Positions 21,579 through 29,770 of a stretch of 33,516 nt of DNA are shown in pieces. The stretch covers positions 1-33,516 of the IMG/VR virus record IMGVR_UViG_3300050120_000047; one strand, written 5' to 3'. The notes beneath the pieces are model-generated. The model did not search any database, was not told the origin of the DNA, and saw only the letters and a list, made by a program, of their open reading frames with translations. Every line of letters begins with the position of its first letter. The stretch's first letter is position 1. A program made the position numbers and the translations under genes. The stretch is from a virus.

Positions 21579-22666
21579 CAGTTGGTCACCTGCTTCCAAT
21601 CGGCGCTGCTGGTGGTGCCGACCGCCATGTAGCCAAGACCACCCGAAACAGCCAACTGCCCAAGCCGGGTCGGCGTGCCGGTAATGTCGGTGCCGCAGAG
21701 CTGACCTACCGTGGCGGCGTCAGTTGGGGCTGTGCCAGCTTTCACGCAGGTAATCGTCTTTGTCGCGGCTGGCGTGCCTACGGAAACGGAGTTGTTCTGC
21801 TGGGTTTGTGAGGCGTTGCCGAGCGCTACGGCGTTGTCATGGCTGACGTACGCACTGCTGCCGATCGCTGTGCCTCTTATGACTCCATCTACGTAAGCGC
21901 TTGGCCCCATGGCTACCGAATTGGATGAGTCGGAAACTCCGCCATTGATGATCGCGCCGAAACCTATGGCTATGGAATTATTGGCCGTCGCGCGGCTGAA
22001 TCGACCTACCGCGATCGTATCGGTAAATCCTGCCGTTCCTGACGCACCCGCGCCGATCACGATAGCGTTGGTAGCGCCGGCACCAATCGGCGGCGGCGTG
22101 CCACTGTAGCTGTCGATGATATATGGGCTTGCGCCCGATGCGGCAGGAGCCCATCCAGCCACGCCACCGGTGATCGTCCACACATATCCATTCGTGCTGA
22201 TCGCTACGCGTGTTGGAGCGCCAGCCGCGCCGCCTACGATCATGTCACCGGCAGTGGTCATCGGGTTGGTCATACCGCCCGCACCCGTGGCACCCGTATC
22301 TCCTTTGTAGTTCACGCCAGCAGGCCATGCACCGCCAGATTTCGGGCCATAGATCAATTGCGCGGCCGGATCAACGGCATAGTCGCCGTTGTTTCCCGTG
22401 CTACTGGAAGGGGCTCCCGTGGTGGATAGGATCGTGTTCCCATTTGCGCCATTGCCGCCGTTCGTTCCTGCGGCTCCGTCCGCTCCCTGCGAAGCCAGCA
22501 GCTGATAGTTCACCCCGTCATTCGCGGGAGTGACGCCAGTGATCGACTTGAGCGCCAGATAGCTGGATCCGCCGTAGGTGACGGCGTCCAAGAAGGCATA
22601 GGCGGCGGCGGAGTTGTACGCGCCGCGTGGGGTAATGGCGACCTTTCCGAGATTGGTAGCGGTCAT
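21578..22666 (-). CDS. Fibre protein with YadA-type adhesin head repeats (362 aa)
   Basis: The gene lies between connector and sheath genes, so it probably encodes a head, neck or collar fibre rather than a tail fibre. Residues 1-58 have a YNSAAAYAFLDAVTYGGSSY motif like carbohydrate-binding modules. Around 58-77 lie collagen-like G-x-y triplets, then GNNGDYAVDPAAQLIYG, KGDTGATGAG and an alanine/glycine-rich region. Residues about 199-297 contain successive YadA-head repeats (NSIAIGFGA, NSVAMGPSA, NAVALGNAS, NSVSVG) and end in the TATIAG-type neck motif (KTITCVKAGTAPTDAATVGQ, residues 303-322). Such repeats trimerise as left-handed beta-rolls in trimeric autotransporters. Trimeric fibre is a confident inference; the target receptor is unknown. 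Confidence 0.75.
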   Translation of the reverse strand: MTATNLGKVAITPRGAYNSAAAYAFLDAVTYGGSSYLALKSITGVTPANDGVNYQLLASQGADGAAGTNGGNGANGNTILSTTGAPSSSTGNNGDYAVDPAAQLIYGPKSGGAWPAGVNYKGDTGATGAGGMTNPMTTAGDMIVGGAAGAPTRVAISTNGYVWTITGGVAGWAPAASGASPYIIDSYSGTPPPIGAGATNAIVIGAGASGTAGFTDTIAVGRFSRATANNSIAIGFGAIINGGVSDSSNSVAMGPSAYVDGVIRGTAIGSSAYVSHDNAVALGNASQTQQNNSVSVGTPAATKTITCVKAGTAPTDAATVGQLCGTDITGTPTRLGQLAVSGGLGYMAVGTTSSADWKQVTN

Positions 22667-23595
22667 GGGGTGGTCATCTCAAGGTTGCCGTTTGCGTCGA
22701 TGAAGAATGTGGGCCCGGTGTAGCCGTCCGGGATGGTCACGGAAAGATCGCCAGTGATGGGAGAGATGGAGAAAGTTGCGGAAAGCTCGCCAGCGCCGGA
22801 CGACTCTTCGCCGACAATGACGGTGGTGGCAGTAACGGTCTGCGTGGTGCTGTACTCGACCGAATACAGCATGTCGCGCCGGTACAGATTGGCCTTGGAC
22901 TGGTCGTCGATCTGGTGACTAGCCTCGTACAGCAGGCGAGCTTGCGTCTGGTCAGGCATCGTCATCCGCTCGATGGCGGACAGGGCGACATCCACCGCGA
23001 CCGCCGTCGCATCGCGGTTGGCCGGTGTGTCAGCCCATACCGTGATTTGCATGCGGCGCGTCTGGCGCCTGATCTCACGCTGCATCGTGCCGCCAGCGCC
23101 GGTGCGGGCCGCGCGGATCGCCGCGCCTGCCGGGATGGTGATGACAGCCCCGGTGTTGCTCGCGCCGGCCACCAGGGCCGCCAGCGCAGTGGCAATCGTG
23201 GTCAGCGTGTCAGTCGGCTGCACGGCGTAGACATAGGCCGCGTTGTCGATAATCAGCGCCACGTTCTGCGGTGTCGCCACGGTGCCGCCGATGGTCACGG
23301 TCTGGCCGGTGATCGTCGCGGTCAGAGTGGGAGCGGTGACGGTCAACTCTTCCCATTGCGTGCGGTACGGCGGGTCGCGCTTTTCGGTCGGTGTCGGAAA
23401 CACGGTTACATGCAACCGGCCACCGAGCCCGTTGGAAAACCCGGCCAGATCAGCGTCCAGTTGCGAGGACGTCGGCCAGCCGGCGTAGATCACGGTCGGG
23501 TAGCCGGTCACCGATGGCTGCGCGGTACCGTTGGGGTACAGCGCTTGCGCAATCAGCCCGACGAGTGCGGCGGAAACATCGGAGACGTCAGACAT
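22663..23595 (-). CDS. Neck/tail completion protein with inserted beta domain (310 aa)
   Basis: The start at ATG 23595 overlaps the upstream stop. The N-terminal 80 residues (ALVGLIAQALYPNGTAQPSV, later GGRLHVTVFPTPTEKRD) and the RRQTRRMQITVWADTPANRD segment near residue 180 recall tail-completion proteins. Between them sits a Thr-rich inserted domain (TATITGQTVTIGGTVATPQN, then DTLTTIATALAALVAG) that recurs as a decoration in many Mu-like virion proteins. The last 40 residues (GDLSVTIPDGYTGPTFFIDA) resemble a fibre-docking domain, and the next gene encodes a fibre. The assignment to the neck is from gene order. Confidence 0.6.
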   Translation of the reverse strand: MSDVSDVSAALVGLIAQALYPNGTAQPSVTGYPTVIYAGWPTSSQLDADLAGFSNGLGGRLHVTVFPTPTEKRDPPYRTQWEELTVTAPTLTATITGQTVTIGGTVATPQNVALIIDNAAYVYAVQPTDTLTTIATALAALVAGASNTGAVITIPAGAAIRAARTGAGGTMQREIRRQTRRMQITVWADTPANRDATAVAVDVALSAIERMTMPDQTQARLLYEASHQIDDQSKANLYRRDMLYSVEYSTTQTVTATTVIVGEESSGAGELSATFSISPITGDLSVTIPDGYTGPTFFIDANGNLEMTTP

Positions 23596-24242
23596 CAGGT
23601 TTCCGCCTGCATAACGGTGAGGCGCCAGCCCAGATCGGTCTGCTCCGCGCTGGACAGCGTGTAGCGCTGGCCCGTTTCGTCCGTCATGACGTCATTCGTG
23701 CGCAGGGTGATCCCGCCGGGGATGTTGGGCAGCAGTGCCGACCACCACGGGTTACGCACGTCGCCGGGGAGCCTGGTGTCGCCATGCTCGCCCTTGGTGC
23801 CCTGCAACACCGACGCCGGGAAGCCGGACGCCAGCACGGTCTCGTTTGCCGCCGTGTTGCCGCCGTAGCCGACGGCGCCGACGCCAGTCTGTTGCTGCGG
23901 ACGGTAGAGCGTCACGGTGCGATTGCACTCCACCACCAGGATCGGCAGCAGCGGCTGCATCGCGGCGATGAAATAGGTCGAACCGTTGCCAGTCAGGTAG
24001 TCGCCGACCTGCAGCAGCGTGCCATCGGCGATGCAATACCACGTCGCCTTGCCGTACAGGTTCGGACGCCCGTACTTGAAATCCATCGCATTGAAGCTGG
24101 CCAGCAGCGAGCGCAGCAGGTACGGCGCCGTGATCGGAGCCGCTGCCGCGGTCGGTCGGTACTGGCTGAAGCTCAGCCCGATGCGCAGCGCCGCCTTCGC
24201 GTAGCCCGCGTAGATGCGAGCCTGCAGGGTGGCGCCGTCCAT
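23595..24242 (-). CDS. Head-tail connector-region protein (215 aa)
   Basis: The ATG at 24242 shares its first base with the upstream stop codon. The product has a helical start (ATLQARIYAGYAKAALRIGL), a strand-rich body with YGKATWYCIADGTLLQVGDY and PILVVECNRTVTLYRP, and a final RYTLSSAEQTDLGWRLTV segment. Its order after capsid and before the completion protein, and its size, suit a head-closure protein of the neck. I cannot match it to a named family, so the role is inferred from synteny. Confidence 0.6.
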   Translation of the reverse strand: MDGATLQARIYAGYAKAALRIGLSFSQYRPTAAAAPITAPYLLRSLLASFNAMDFKYGRPNLYGKATWYCIADGTLLQVGDYLTGNGSTYFIAAMQPLLPILVVECNRTVTLYRPQQQTGVGAVGYGGNTAANETVLASGFPASVLQGTKGEHGDTRLPGDVRNPWWSALLPNIPGGITLRTNDVMTDETGQRYTLSSAEQTDLGWRLTVMQAET

Positions 24243-24628
24243 CAGACCGTCATCACCAGCGTGCTACTGCTGCCGCCGAAGTTCGGCCCCGGTGGCACGC
24301 CGAGAAAGTCACACAGCCGCTTGCGCCAGCTATCGAACAACCGCTCACGATCACGCTGCTCGTTCTTGTTGTGCGTCCACACCGCCGCCTGATCGGTGTC
24401 GAGGTTCGCGCTGGCGGCAGGGATCGCTGTTTCCAGCGTGGCGAGATTGGCGAGGTACGTCGTGCGGATCACCGTCTCCTCGCCCGCCTGCAAATTGTTC
24501 AGTCGGAATTCCAGTGTGCCGTACCATTTGAAAAAGCGATGCCCGAACGCCTGCACGGGCTGACCACCGAAAACGGGGTAACCACAGAACCGGCGAATGT
24601 CGGTCTTTTCGGCGTCCGTGAAGGCCAT
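24242..24628 (-). CDS. Head-tail connector/adaptor-like protein (128 aa)
   Basis: The start at ATG 24628 coincides with the upstream stop. The product starts MAFTDAEKTDIRRFCGYPVF and is helical, with residues about 40-90 forming two long helices (EETVIRTTYLANLATLETAI, then DTDQAAVWTHNKNEQRDRER) and a Gly-rich tail. Helical adaptor proteins of about 110-130 residues directly after the capsid gene normally bind the portal (HK97 gp6/SPP1 gp15 type). The match is by fold pattern and place only. Confidence 0.6.
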   Translation of the reverse strand: MAFTDAEKTDIRRFCGYPVFGGQPVQAFGHRFFKWYGTLEFRLNNLQAGEETVIRTTYLANLATLETAIPAASANLDTDQAAVWTHNKNEQRDRERLFDSWRKRLCDFLGVPPGPNFGGSSSTLVMTV

Positions 24629-24822
24629 TACGGCAGTTCCTCAACCGGTGCGCCGCGATCGATCAGCAGGCGCGCGTCGTCACCCGATACCTTGTGTCCG
24701 GCATGCCAGAAACGCAGGTTGCCATCCTCGTCGTAGAAGCCGTGCGGCGCCGTCAGGCGCACCGTCACCTCTTTCGCCTTGGGCGTCTCGGCCTGCGGCG
24801 TCTCGTCGTTATTCTTTGCCAT
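24628..24822 (-). CDS. Small head protein (64 aa)
   Basis: The ATG at 24822 follows GGAGAC. The first 17 residues are a charged linker (MAKNNDETPQAETPKAKE). The rest (VTVRLTAPHGFYDEDGNLRF, then WHAGHKVSGDDARLLIDRGA) is a small alpha/beta unit. The V-A-H-F-x-D-G---W-G pattern is common in short proteins next to capsid genes of siphoviruses and myoviruses. A decoration or connector role is possible but unproven. Confidence 0.6.
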   Translation of the reverse strand: MAKNNDETPQAETPKAKEVTVRLTAPHGFYDEDGNLRFWHAGHKVSGDDARLLIDRGAPVEELP

Positions 24823-24840
24823 CAGTGTCTCCGATCACGG

Positions 24841-24878
24841 AACAAAGAGTGAGCGACAGCCTCAGCCGGCGCCCACTC
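24841..24878 (-). terminator. Hairpin with T-rich tail after the major capsid gene
   Basis: On the minus strand GAGTGGGCG pairs with CGCTCACTC, apart from one G-T mismatch or wobble position, around a 14-base loop, and TTTGTT follows. It lies between the capsid stop and the next start. It could limit downstream transcription or protect the 3' end of a processed capsid mRNA. The interrupted T run makes it weaker than the other sites. Confidence 0.4.
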
Positions 24879-24885
24879 GGGTGAC

Positions 24886-26193
24886 TTACAGGGACTCGAA
24901 CACCACGCCGCGCTTGTAGTAGCTATTGCTTGCGGTCGGGATCACGTTCGGGTTCGCGGTGGTATCGGTCGGCACGCTGAAGCCGCCGATCCAGTACCAG
25001 GACTGCGCGATGATCTGGCCCAGACGATCCAGTGGCTCACGCGTGACCATGCAAACCTCGTCGACGATGGTTTTCAGGCTGTCGCTGTCGCCCACGTCCG
25101 AATAGCCGACGGCTTCGAAATCACCCTCGACCAGCGCACCGGCACCGCACAGGATGCCGCGGCGAATCTTCTTGCCGGCCAGCGTCTGCTGCGGGGCGAG
25201 ATTGGTCGGGACGAAGCGGGCACCCAGCAGTTCGAACACCTGGCCATCGCGGTATTCCGCCGAGCCGTAGGCGCCGCGATACAGCGTCTGGAAGTTCGCA
25301 TCGGAAAACAGACCGAGGATCTGCGTGTTGTCGCCGTAGTAGTTGTAGGCACCGCCGACGTCCGGCACGCCGTTGTCACGCAACTGCGAGACGCCGGACA
25401 GGATGTCGAGCATCGCCAACTTGTCGCCGGTGGTGATCGCTGCCGTGGTGGCGCGGGCATTCGGTCGAATGACCGACGGTGCGACGGCCGCCTTCACGGC
25501 ATTGGCGGCCGTGGCATCGGCCACCGTGACGTTGCCGCTGAAGGTCAGCGTGCCGCTGATGCCGTTGGGCGCAGTGGAGACGTTGGAGCCGTCCGGCGTG
25601 GCACCGGTCAGGGTGTAGACGTCCGCGCCCACCGTGACCGACAGCGTATTGGAGCCACTGACCGCCACCAGCTGACCGTTGACAAAAACGGTCTGGAAGC
25701 CACGGATGTCGTCCACGGCGACAGTGACACCCGGCGCGCCCAACGTGGTCACCACGCGGGTATTGCCGCCCAGATACGCGTTGTACAGCGCATCACGGGC
25801 CAGCACGTCCAGCGTGCGCATCGCCTGCTCGCCGTTGACCTTGGCATTCTGCAGGAACTGCGAAGCGATGGCGACGCGCGAGGTCACCATGTTCAGGTCG
25901 ATCGAATCGCCGTACATGTTGATCGCGAGCTGGTACTGCTCGACGGTCCAGCCGGTGGGCGTCAGACCATTGTCGAGATTGGTGTTGGTCGACGGATTCA
26001 TCGGCGTACTGGCCGCCGCCTTGAGGCCGCGACGGGTCTTGGTGATGGTCTCGCCGATGCTGTTGGCAAACGACTCGCGGTCGGCGATGGCGCGGAAACC
26101 CAGCTTGGATTTCAGGCTCTCTTCGAACTCGCGATCGAGATAGCCCTGCTGGATGATGGGCTGCAGCGCAGCCGGGAAGTTCTGGATACCCAT
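24886..26193 (-). CDS. Major capsid protein (HK97-fold, N4 gp56-like, 435 aa)
   Basis: The ATG at 26193 has GGAG upstream. Residues 1-150 contain the N-arm and first lobe: IIQQGYLDREFEESLKSKLG, then RGLKAAASTPMNPSTNTNLD and SIDLNMVTSRVAIASQFLQN. After an apparent insertion of about 90 residues (155-245; VTVGADVYTLTGATPDGSNV), the second lobe resumes with KLAMLDILSGVSQLRDNGVP and ends WYWIGGFSVPTDT. The flanking core resembles N4 gp56-type capsid proteins of myoviruses and podoviruses. The Thr-rich insert is likely a surface domain. The order scaffold - capsid is canonical. Confidence 0.85.
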   Translation of the reverse strand: MGIQNFPAALQPIIQQGYLDREFEESLKSKLGFRAIADRESFANSIGETITKTRRGLKAAASTPMNPSTNTNLDNGLTPTGWTVEQYQLAINMYGDSIDLNMVTSRVAIASQFLQNAKVNGEQAMRTLDVLARDALYNAYLGGNTRVVTTLGAPGVTVAVDDIRGFQTVFVNGQLVAVSGSNTLSVTVGADVYTLTGATPDGSNVSTAPNGISGTLTFSGNVTVADATAANAVKAAVAPSVIRPNARATTAAITTGDKLAMLDILSGVSQLRDNGVPDVGGAYNYYGDNTQILGLFSDANFQTLYRGAYGSAEYRDGQVFELLGARFVPTNLAPQQTLAGKKIRRGILCGAGALVEGDFEAVGYSDVGDSDSLKTIVDEVCMVTREPLDRLGQIIAQSWYWIGGFSVPTDTTANPNVIPTASNSYYKRGVVFESL

Positions 26194-26267
26194 GGTGTGT
26201 GACTCCGATCAGGTGATGGTTGTTTTCATCCCCTGGGCGTCTGGCCCCGATGGGTAGTGCGATGCCG

Positions 26268-26822
26268 TTACCGCTTGCCGAGGAGCTTCGCCCGTTCGAC
26301 CGCGTATTCCTCTTTGGTCATTTCCGTGGCCTTTTTTGCAGCCGGTGGATCCTTGCCGGGTAGTGTCGCGGTGCTGCTGCTGCTGGGCGCGGCGAACAGG
26401 TACGGCTTGGCTTTCTTCAGCGTGTCGATCAGCGCATCCGCACCGATCACCTCGCCTTTGTCGTCCAGCTTCACATCGCCCAGCTCGACCAGCTTCAGGC
26501 CGTCCAGATCGACGATGCCGGCCTTCACGGCCAGCGCCTTCAATTCGGCGCGGATGATGCGTTGGTCGGACTTGCTGGTGTGCTCGGCGATGGACGCCTG
26601 CGCGTCGTCAGCCGCTTTCTTCGCGGACTCGGTGGCAGCCTTGGCAGCGGCCTCCTGTTCTGACGCCTTCAGGCGCCAGCCCTTGTTCTCCGCGCGCAGC
26701 TCGCGCACGTATTCCTTGCTGAAGGTTTCCGGCTCCGGGTTTTTACCGCCGCCACCCTGATTGCCCTCGCCGTCGTTTTCTTCAAGGCGCAATCGCGCGC
26801 CGCTGTATCTGCGGATCAGCAT
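26268..26822 (-). CDS. Phage scaffolding protein (184 aa)
   Basis: The ATG at 26822 lies between the portal and capsid genes. The product is charged and helical: FSKEYVRELRAENKGWRLKA begins a coiled coil continuing through KAATESAKKAADDAQASIAE. A small domain follows (KALAVKAGIVDLDGLKLVEL, then KPYLFA), with a basic C-terminal tail ending AVERAKLLGKR. This is the layout of minor structural GP20-like and SPP1-type scaffolds, in which the tail binds the capsid protein and the protein leaves before packaging. I see no protease domain. Confidence 0.85.
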   Translation of the reverse strand: MLIRRYSGARLRLEENDGEGNQGGGGKNPEPETFSKEYVRELRAENKGWRLKASEQEAAAKAATESAKKAADDAQASIAEHTSKSDQRIIRAELKALAVKAGIVDLDGLKLVELGDVKLDDKGEVIGADALIDTLKKAKPYLFAAPSSSSTATLPGKDPPAAKKATEMTKEEYAVERAKLLGKR

Positions 26823-26843
26823 CAGCTGGTCTCCATCGTGTAA

Positions 26844-26860
26844 GCCGGCATCACGCCGGC
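26844..26860. repeat. Perfect inverted repeat GCCGGC-N5-GCCGGC
   Basis: Two copies of the palindrome GCCGGC, separated by ATCAC, lie in the short gap between the portal stop and the scaffold start. The RNA would form a stable six-base stem, but no T run follows on the minus strand, so an intrinsic terminator is unlikely. It may be an mRNA stabiliser or processing point between portal and scaffold. The arrangement is exact; its function is unknown. Confidence 0.45.
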
Positions 26861-26891
26861 AGGGGATGCATCGAGCGTCTGCCCGGTGCGG

Positions 26892-28340
26892 TTATTCGGT
26901 GTCGGTGATCTTGCTTTGCGGCGCCGGCAGTTCGGCGATGCGTTGCTTGCGCTCGGCGTCGATCAATGCCAGCTCGGCCGCAACGTCCGGGATGTCGTAG
27001 TCGGCGGCTATCGTGGAGACGGCCGTCTGCGCGCTCATCGTGCCGCTTTCGACATGCGAGCTGATCGCCTGCGCGATGGTGTTGCGATCACCGGCGGTCG
27101 GCGGAAACCATGCCGGCCATGTCAGCGACAATGCAGCGGACGCGGTGAGCTTGCCGAATTCCACGCCATTGATGTGCAGCGGGTAGCGCTGGCTGCCGGC
27201 GACGATCATGCGATACACGTCGAGCAAGGCACCCTCGCCATAGCTGGCGCGCAGCTTGTCTGCCAGCCAGATCAGCGCCTGGTGCATCAGCTCCAGCGCC
27301 CGGCCCGACTGTGCGGCGCTCAGCTTGTCGGCGCTGCTGCGATTGCCGTGCAGACGCTCCAGCACAAACTCGCGCAGCTTCTCGACGTACTTGATGACCG
27401 CTTCGGAGGCGGTTCCGTTGATTTCCAGCAGCTTGCCGTCGCCGTCCTTGTCCACCACGATCGCGTTCGACGCGGTGCGCACCAGTTTGCCGTCGGTGCC
27501 CGATGGCTCCTTGAGCAGTAGTGTCGGGTCGGAGCTGTAACGCAACCCCCTGCCCGCCTGACTGAGCTGGTAATCAGCCTCCATCATGGTGTTGATCGCG
27601 TCATCTTGGAACGTCGGCTCGCCGTCGATGTCGTCGCCGCCCGGTAGATTCCTGACCCAGACCACGGGGACAAAGCCGAGACCATGGCGCACCGTGCGTA
27701 CCTTGTCGATGACCGGCTTGCTCTTGTCGTCCGCCACCTTCCATGGCTGGAACCATGTCTCGGCATCGGCGTCCCACACGCGCTGGAACCAGTACGTCTG
27801 CGCATCGGGCTTGACCGCGTAGCCTGCTGCTGCCAGCTGCTTGCCGTTGACCTTGCGCAGCTCCGTGACGCTCACGAGCTTGTCCGGTTCCTGCGGATTC
27901 CATGCCGGCGTCAGATAGCGGGTATCGAGCACCGACACGAACACGCGACGCGAGAGGAAGCGCAGCAGGATCGCCACGCTACCGACTGACCCGCGTGTCG
28001 CCGCATCGATCAGCGCGAGGTTCAGCTTGGCGTCCTTCGTGACCGCATTCAGTGCGTCTTTGACGTCATCGTCATCGCACTGGATCGACGGAAAATGTCC
28101 CTCGGAAAACAGCAGCGACACGCTGTCATCGACCACCGTGCGAATCAATCCCGTGCGCACCGACGGCTTGCGCTGGTGGATCGGCACGTACTCCTTGGCT
28201 TCGTTGTATTCGGTGTGGAATGGATACTGCAGTACGTTGTAGATCGTGCCATCAAGAACGCGCGACAGCACATCCAGACGCCACGCACGCATCGGCAGAT
28301 CGGTGTCGCGCGGGATCAGCGACTGAATCGTGTCGAACAT
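26892..28340 (-). CDS. Portal protein (SPP1 gp6-type, 482 aa)
   Basis: The ATG at 28340 lies three bases after the terminase stop with no strong ribosome site, so coupling is likely. The N-terminal wing contains FHTEYNEAKEYVPIHQRKPS. The stem region has GFVPVVWVRNLPGGDDIDGE, and the LSQAGRGLRYSSDPTLLLKE segment is characteristic of portals. A crown-like helical end runs VAAELALIDAERKQRIAELP. Dodecameric portals form the DNA channel and nucleate the capsid. The size and place between TerL and scaffold are standard. No Mu F-like minor head protein gene lies downstream, unlike in many relatives. Confidence 0.92.
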   Translation of the reverse strand: MFDTIQSLIPRDTDLPMRAWRLDVLSRVLDGTIYNVLQYPFHTEYNEAKEYVPIHQRKPSVRTGLIRTVVDDSVSLLFSEGHFPSIQCDDDDVKDALNAVTKDAKLNLALIDAATRGSVGSVAILLRFLSRRVFVSVLDTRYLTPAWNPQEPDKLVSVTELRKVNGKQLAAAGYAVKPDAQTYWFQRVWDADAETWFQPWKVADDKSKPVIDKVRTVRHGLGFVPVVWVRNLPGGDDIDGEPTFQDDAINTMMEADYQLSQAGRGLRYSSDPTLLLKEPSGTDGKLVRTASNAIVVDKDGDGKLLEINGTASEAVIKYVEKLREFVLERLHGNRSSADKLSAAQSGRALELMHQALIWLADKLRASYGEGALLDVYRMIVAGSQRYPLHINGVEFGKLTASAALSLTWPAWFPPTAGDRNTIAQAISSHVESGTMSAQTAVSTIAADYDIPDVAAELALIDAERKQRIAELPAPQSKITDTE

Positions 28341-28343
28341 GCG

Positions 28344-29768
28344 TTATCGGCCCATGTGGATCAGTGGAGTGGATCGTGCCGGCGCGGGTGGCCGGATCAG
28401 TTCGGCGAACGCGCGACTCAATGCGTCGACCTGGTCGTCGTGCGCGGCGTTGGGGAACATCCGCATCTCGGCGATCAGCGCGTCATTCCACGGCGCCCGT
28501 AGCATGCTCATGTTGCCCACGTTGATCTGCGCTGCCATCGGTTCCGCGCGCGTCACCTTGTCACCCGTTTCCGGGCTTGAGGTGACGCGGTAGCCGGCCA
28601 GATTTCGCGTCAGGTACAGCACCTGCGATTTACCCGCCTGCCCCGGGTCTTGCGGAAGAGATACTCGCGTGCCGATGCCGTCTCGACTTGCTGCGTTCTT
28701 GAGTGCCGCTTCGACCTCATCCGGGCCGCCGCGCAAACGCGTTATATCGGCGAGGTAGAACCTGCCCGACTTGCCACGGCCACACCTTGCGCCCACGGTC
28801 CAATCCGGATCACTTCCGACCCTGGGCACCGTCGACGCCAAATCCCAACCGCGCACCCATTCGATATGCTCGTCCACCGGCAGCGCATCAATGATCCCGA
28901 TCTGGTCGGGCTTGATGACGTTGCCTTCCAGCGGCGCCGGTGATTGCTGGTACTGTCCGGCGAAGGTGTAGGGCGACGCCGACCGCATCCGGCGCAACTC
29001 GCCGATGTCGTGCTTCTCCGGCCATAGCGCATCGCCCTGTTCGGTGATTGCCGGCAGGCAGACATGCTCCCAATGCTCGCCGTTGCCACCGCCCAGCAAC
29101 CACCCCGCCAGATCGTTCTCGTGCAGGCGCTGCATGATCACAATGATCGGGGTGTTCTGCGGATCGTTCTTGCGGCTCTCCAGCGTGTTTTGGAACCACT
29201 CGATGACGCCGCTGCGGATGACGTCGCTGCGGGCCTCATCGGCCTTGTGTGGGTCATCAATCAGGATCGCGCCACCGAAGCTCGGCCGGTGCTTGCCGGC
29301 GCCGTAGCCGGTGATCGTGCCGCCAGCGCCGACCGCATAGACGATGCCGCCCTCGGTGGTTCTCCATTCATCCTTCGCCGCGCTGTCGCCACGCAGCAGG
29401 GTGTTCGGGAACACTTCCCGGTATTCGTTGCTGCTGACCAGTTCGCGAGCCTGCCAAGCGTTATTGCTGGCGAGGCGACCCGAATAACTGGTGTGGATGA
29501 ACTCGGCATCCGGAACCTTGCCCAGACACCACGCGATGAAATTGACCACCGCCAATTCGGTCTTCGAATAGCGCGGCGGAATGTTGATGACCAGGCGCTT
29601 GCACTCGCCGTTGAACACGCGCATAAGCGCATCGCACAACACCTTGTGATGTTGACCGCGAATCCACTGATACCCGCGACGCTGCAGAAACATCCAGCGA
29701 CTGAAGAAATACAGATCCTCCTGCGCCATCGCTGCCGCGGCATAGCGTTCTTTCGCGCTGAACTCCAC
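28344..29768 (-). CDS. terL: Terminase large subunit (474 aa)
   Basis: I chose the GTG at 29768, right after the small-subunit stop. The ATPase domain has the phage Walker-A variant PPRYSKTE (residues 64-71), Walker B ILIDDP (168-173) and the coupling motif QRLHEND (213-219). The nuclease domain has RGWDLAST with Asp309 and HDDQVDAL with Asp445/446 and Asp449, as required for a metal-dependent RNase H-fold nuclease. The enzyme cuts concatemers and pumps DNA through the portal. At 474 residues it is a complete, typical TerL. Packaging style (cos or headful) cannot be decided by eye. Confidence 0.95.
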   Translation of the reverse strand: MEFSAKERYAAAAMAQEDLYFFSRWMFLQRRGYQWIRGQHHKVLCDALMRVFNGECKRLVINIPPRYSKTELAVVNFIAWCLGKVPDAEFIHTSYSGRLASNNAWQARELVSSNEYREVFPNTLLRGDSAAKDEWRTTEGGIVYAVGAGGTITGYGAGKHRPSFGGAILIDDPHKADEARSDVIRSGVIEWFQNTLESRKNDPQNTPIIVIMQRLHENDLAGWLLGGGNGEHWEHVCLPAITEQGDALWPEKHDIGELRRMRSASPYTFAGQYQQSPAPLEGNVIKPDQIGIIDALPVDEHIEWVRGWDLASTVPRVGSDPDWTVGARCGRGKSGRFYLADITRLRGGPDEVEAALKNAASRDGIGTRVSLPQDPGQAGKSQVLYLTRNLAGYRVTSSPETGDKVTRAEPMAAQINVGNMSMLRAPWNDALIAEMRMFPNAAHDDQVDALSRAFAELIRPPAPARSTPLIHMGR

Positions 29769-29770
29769 GG

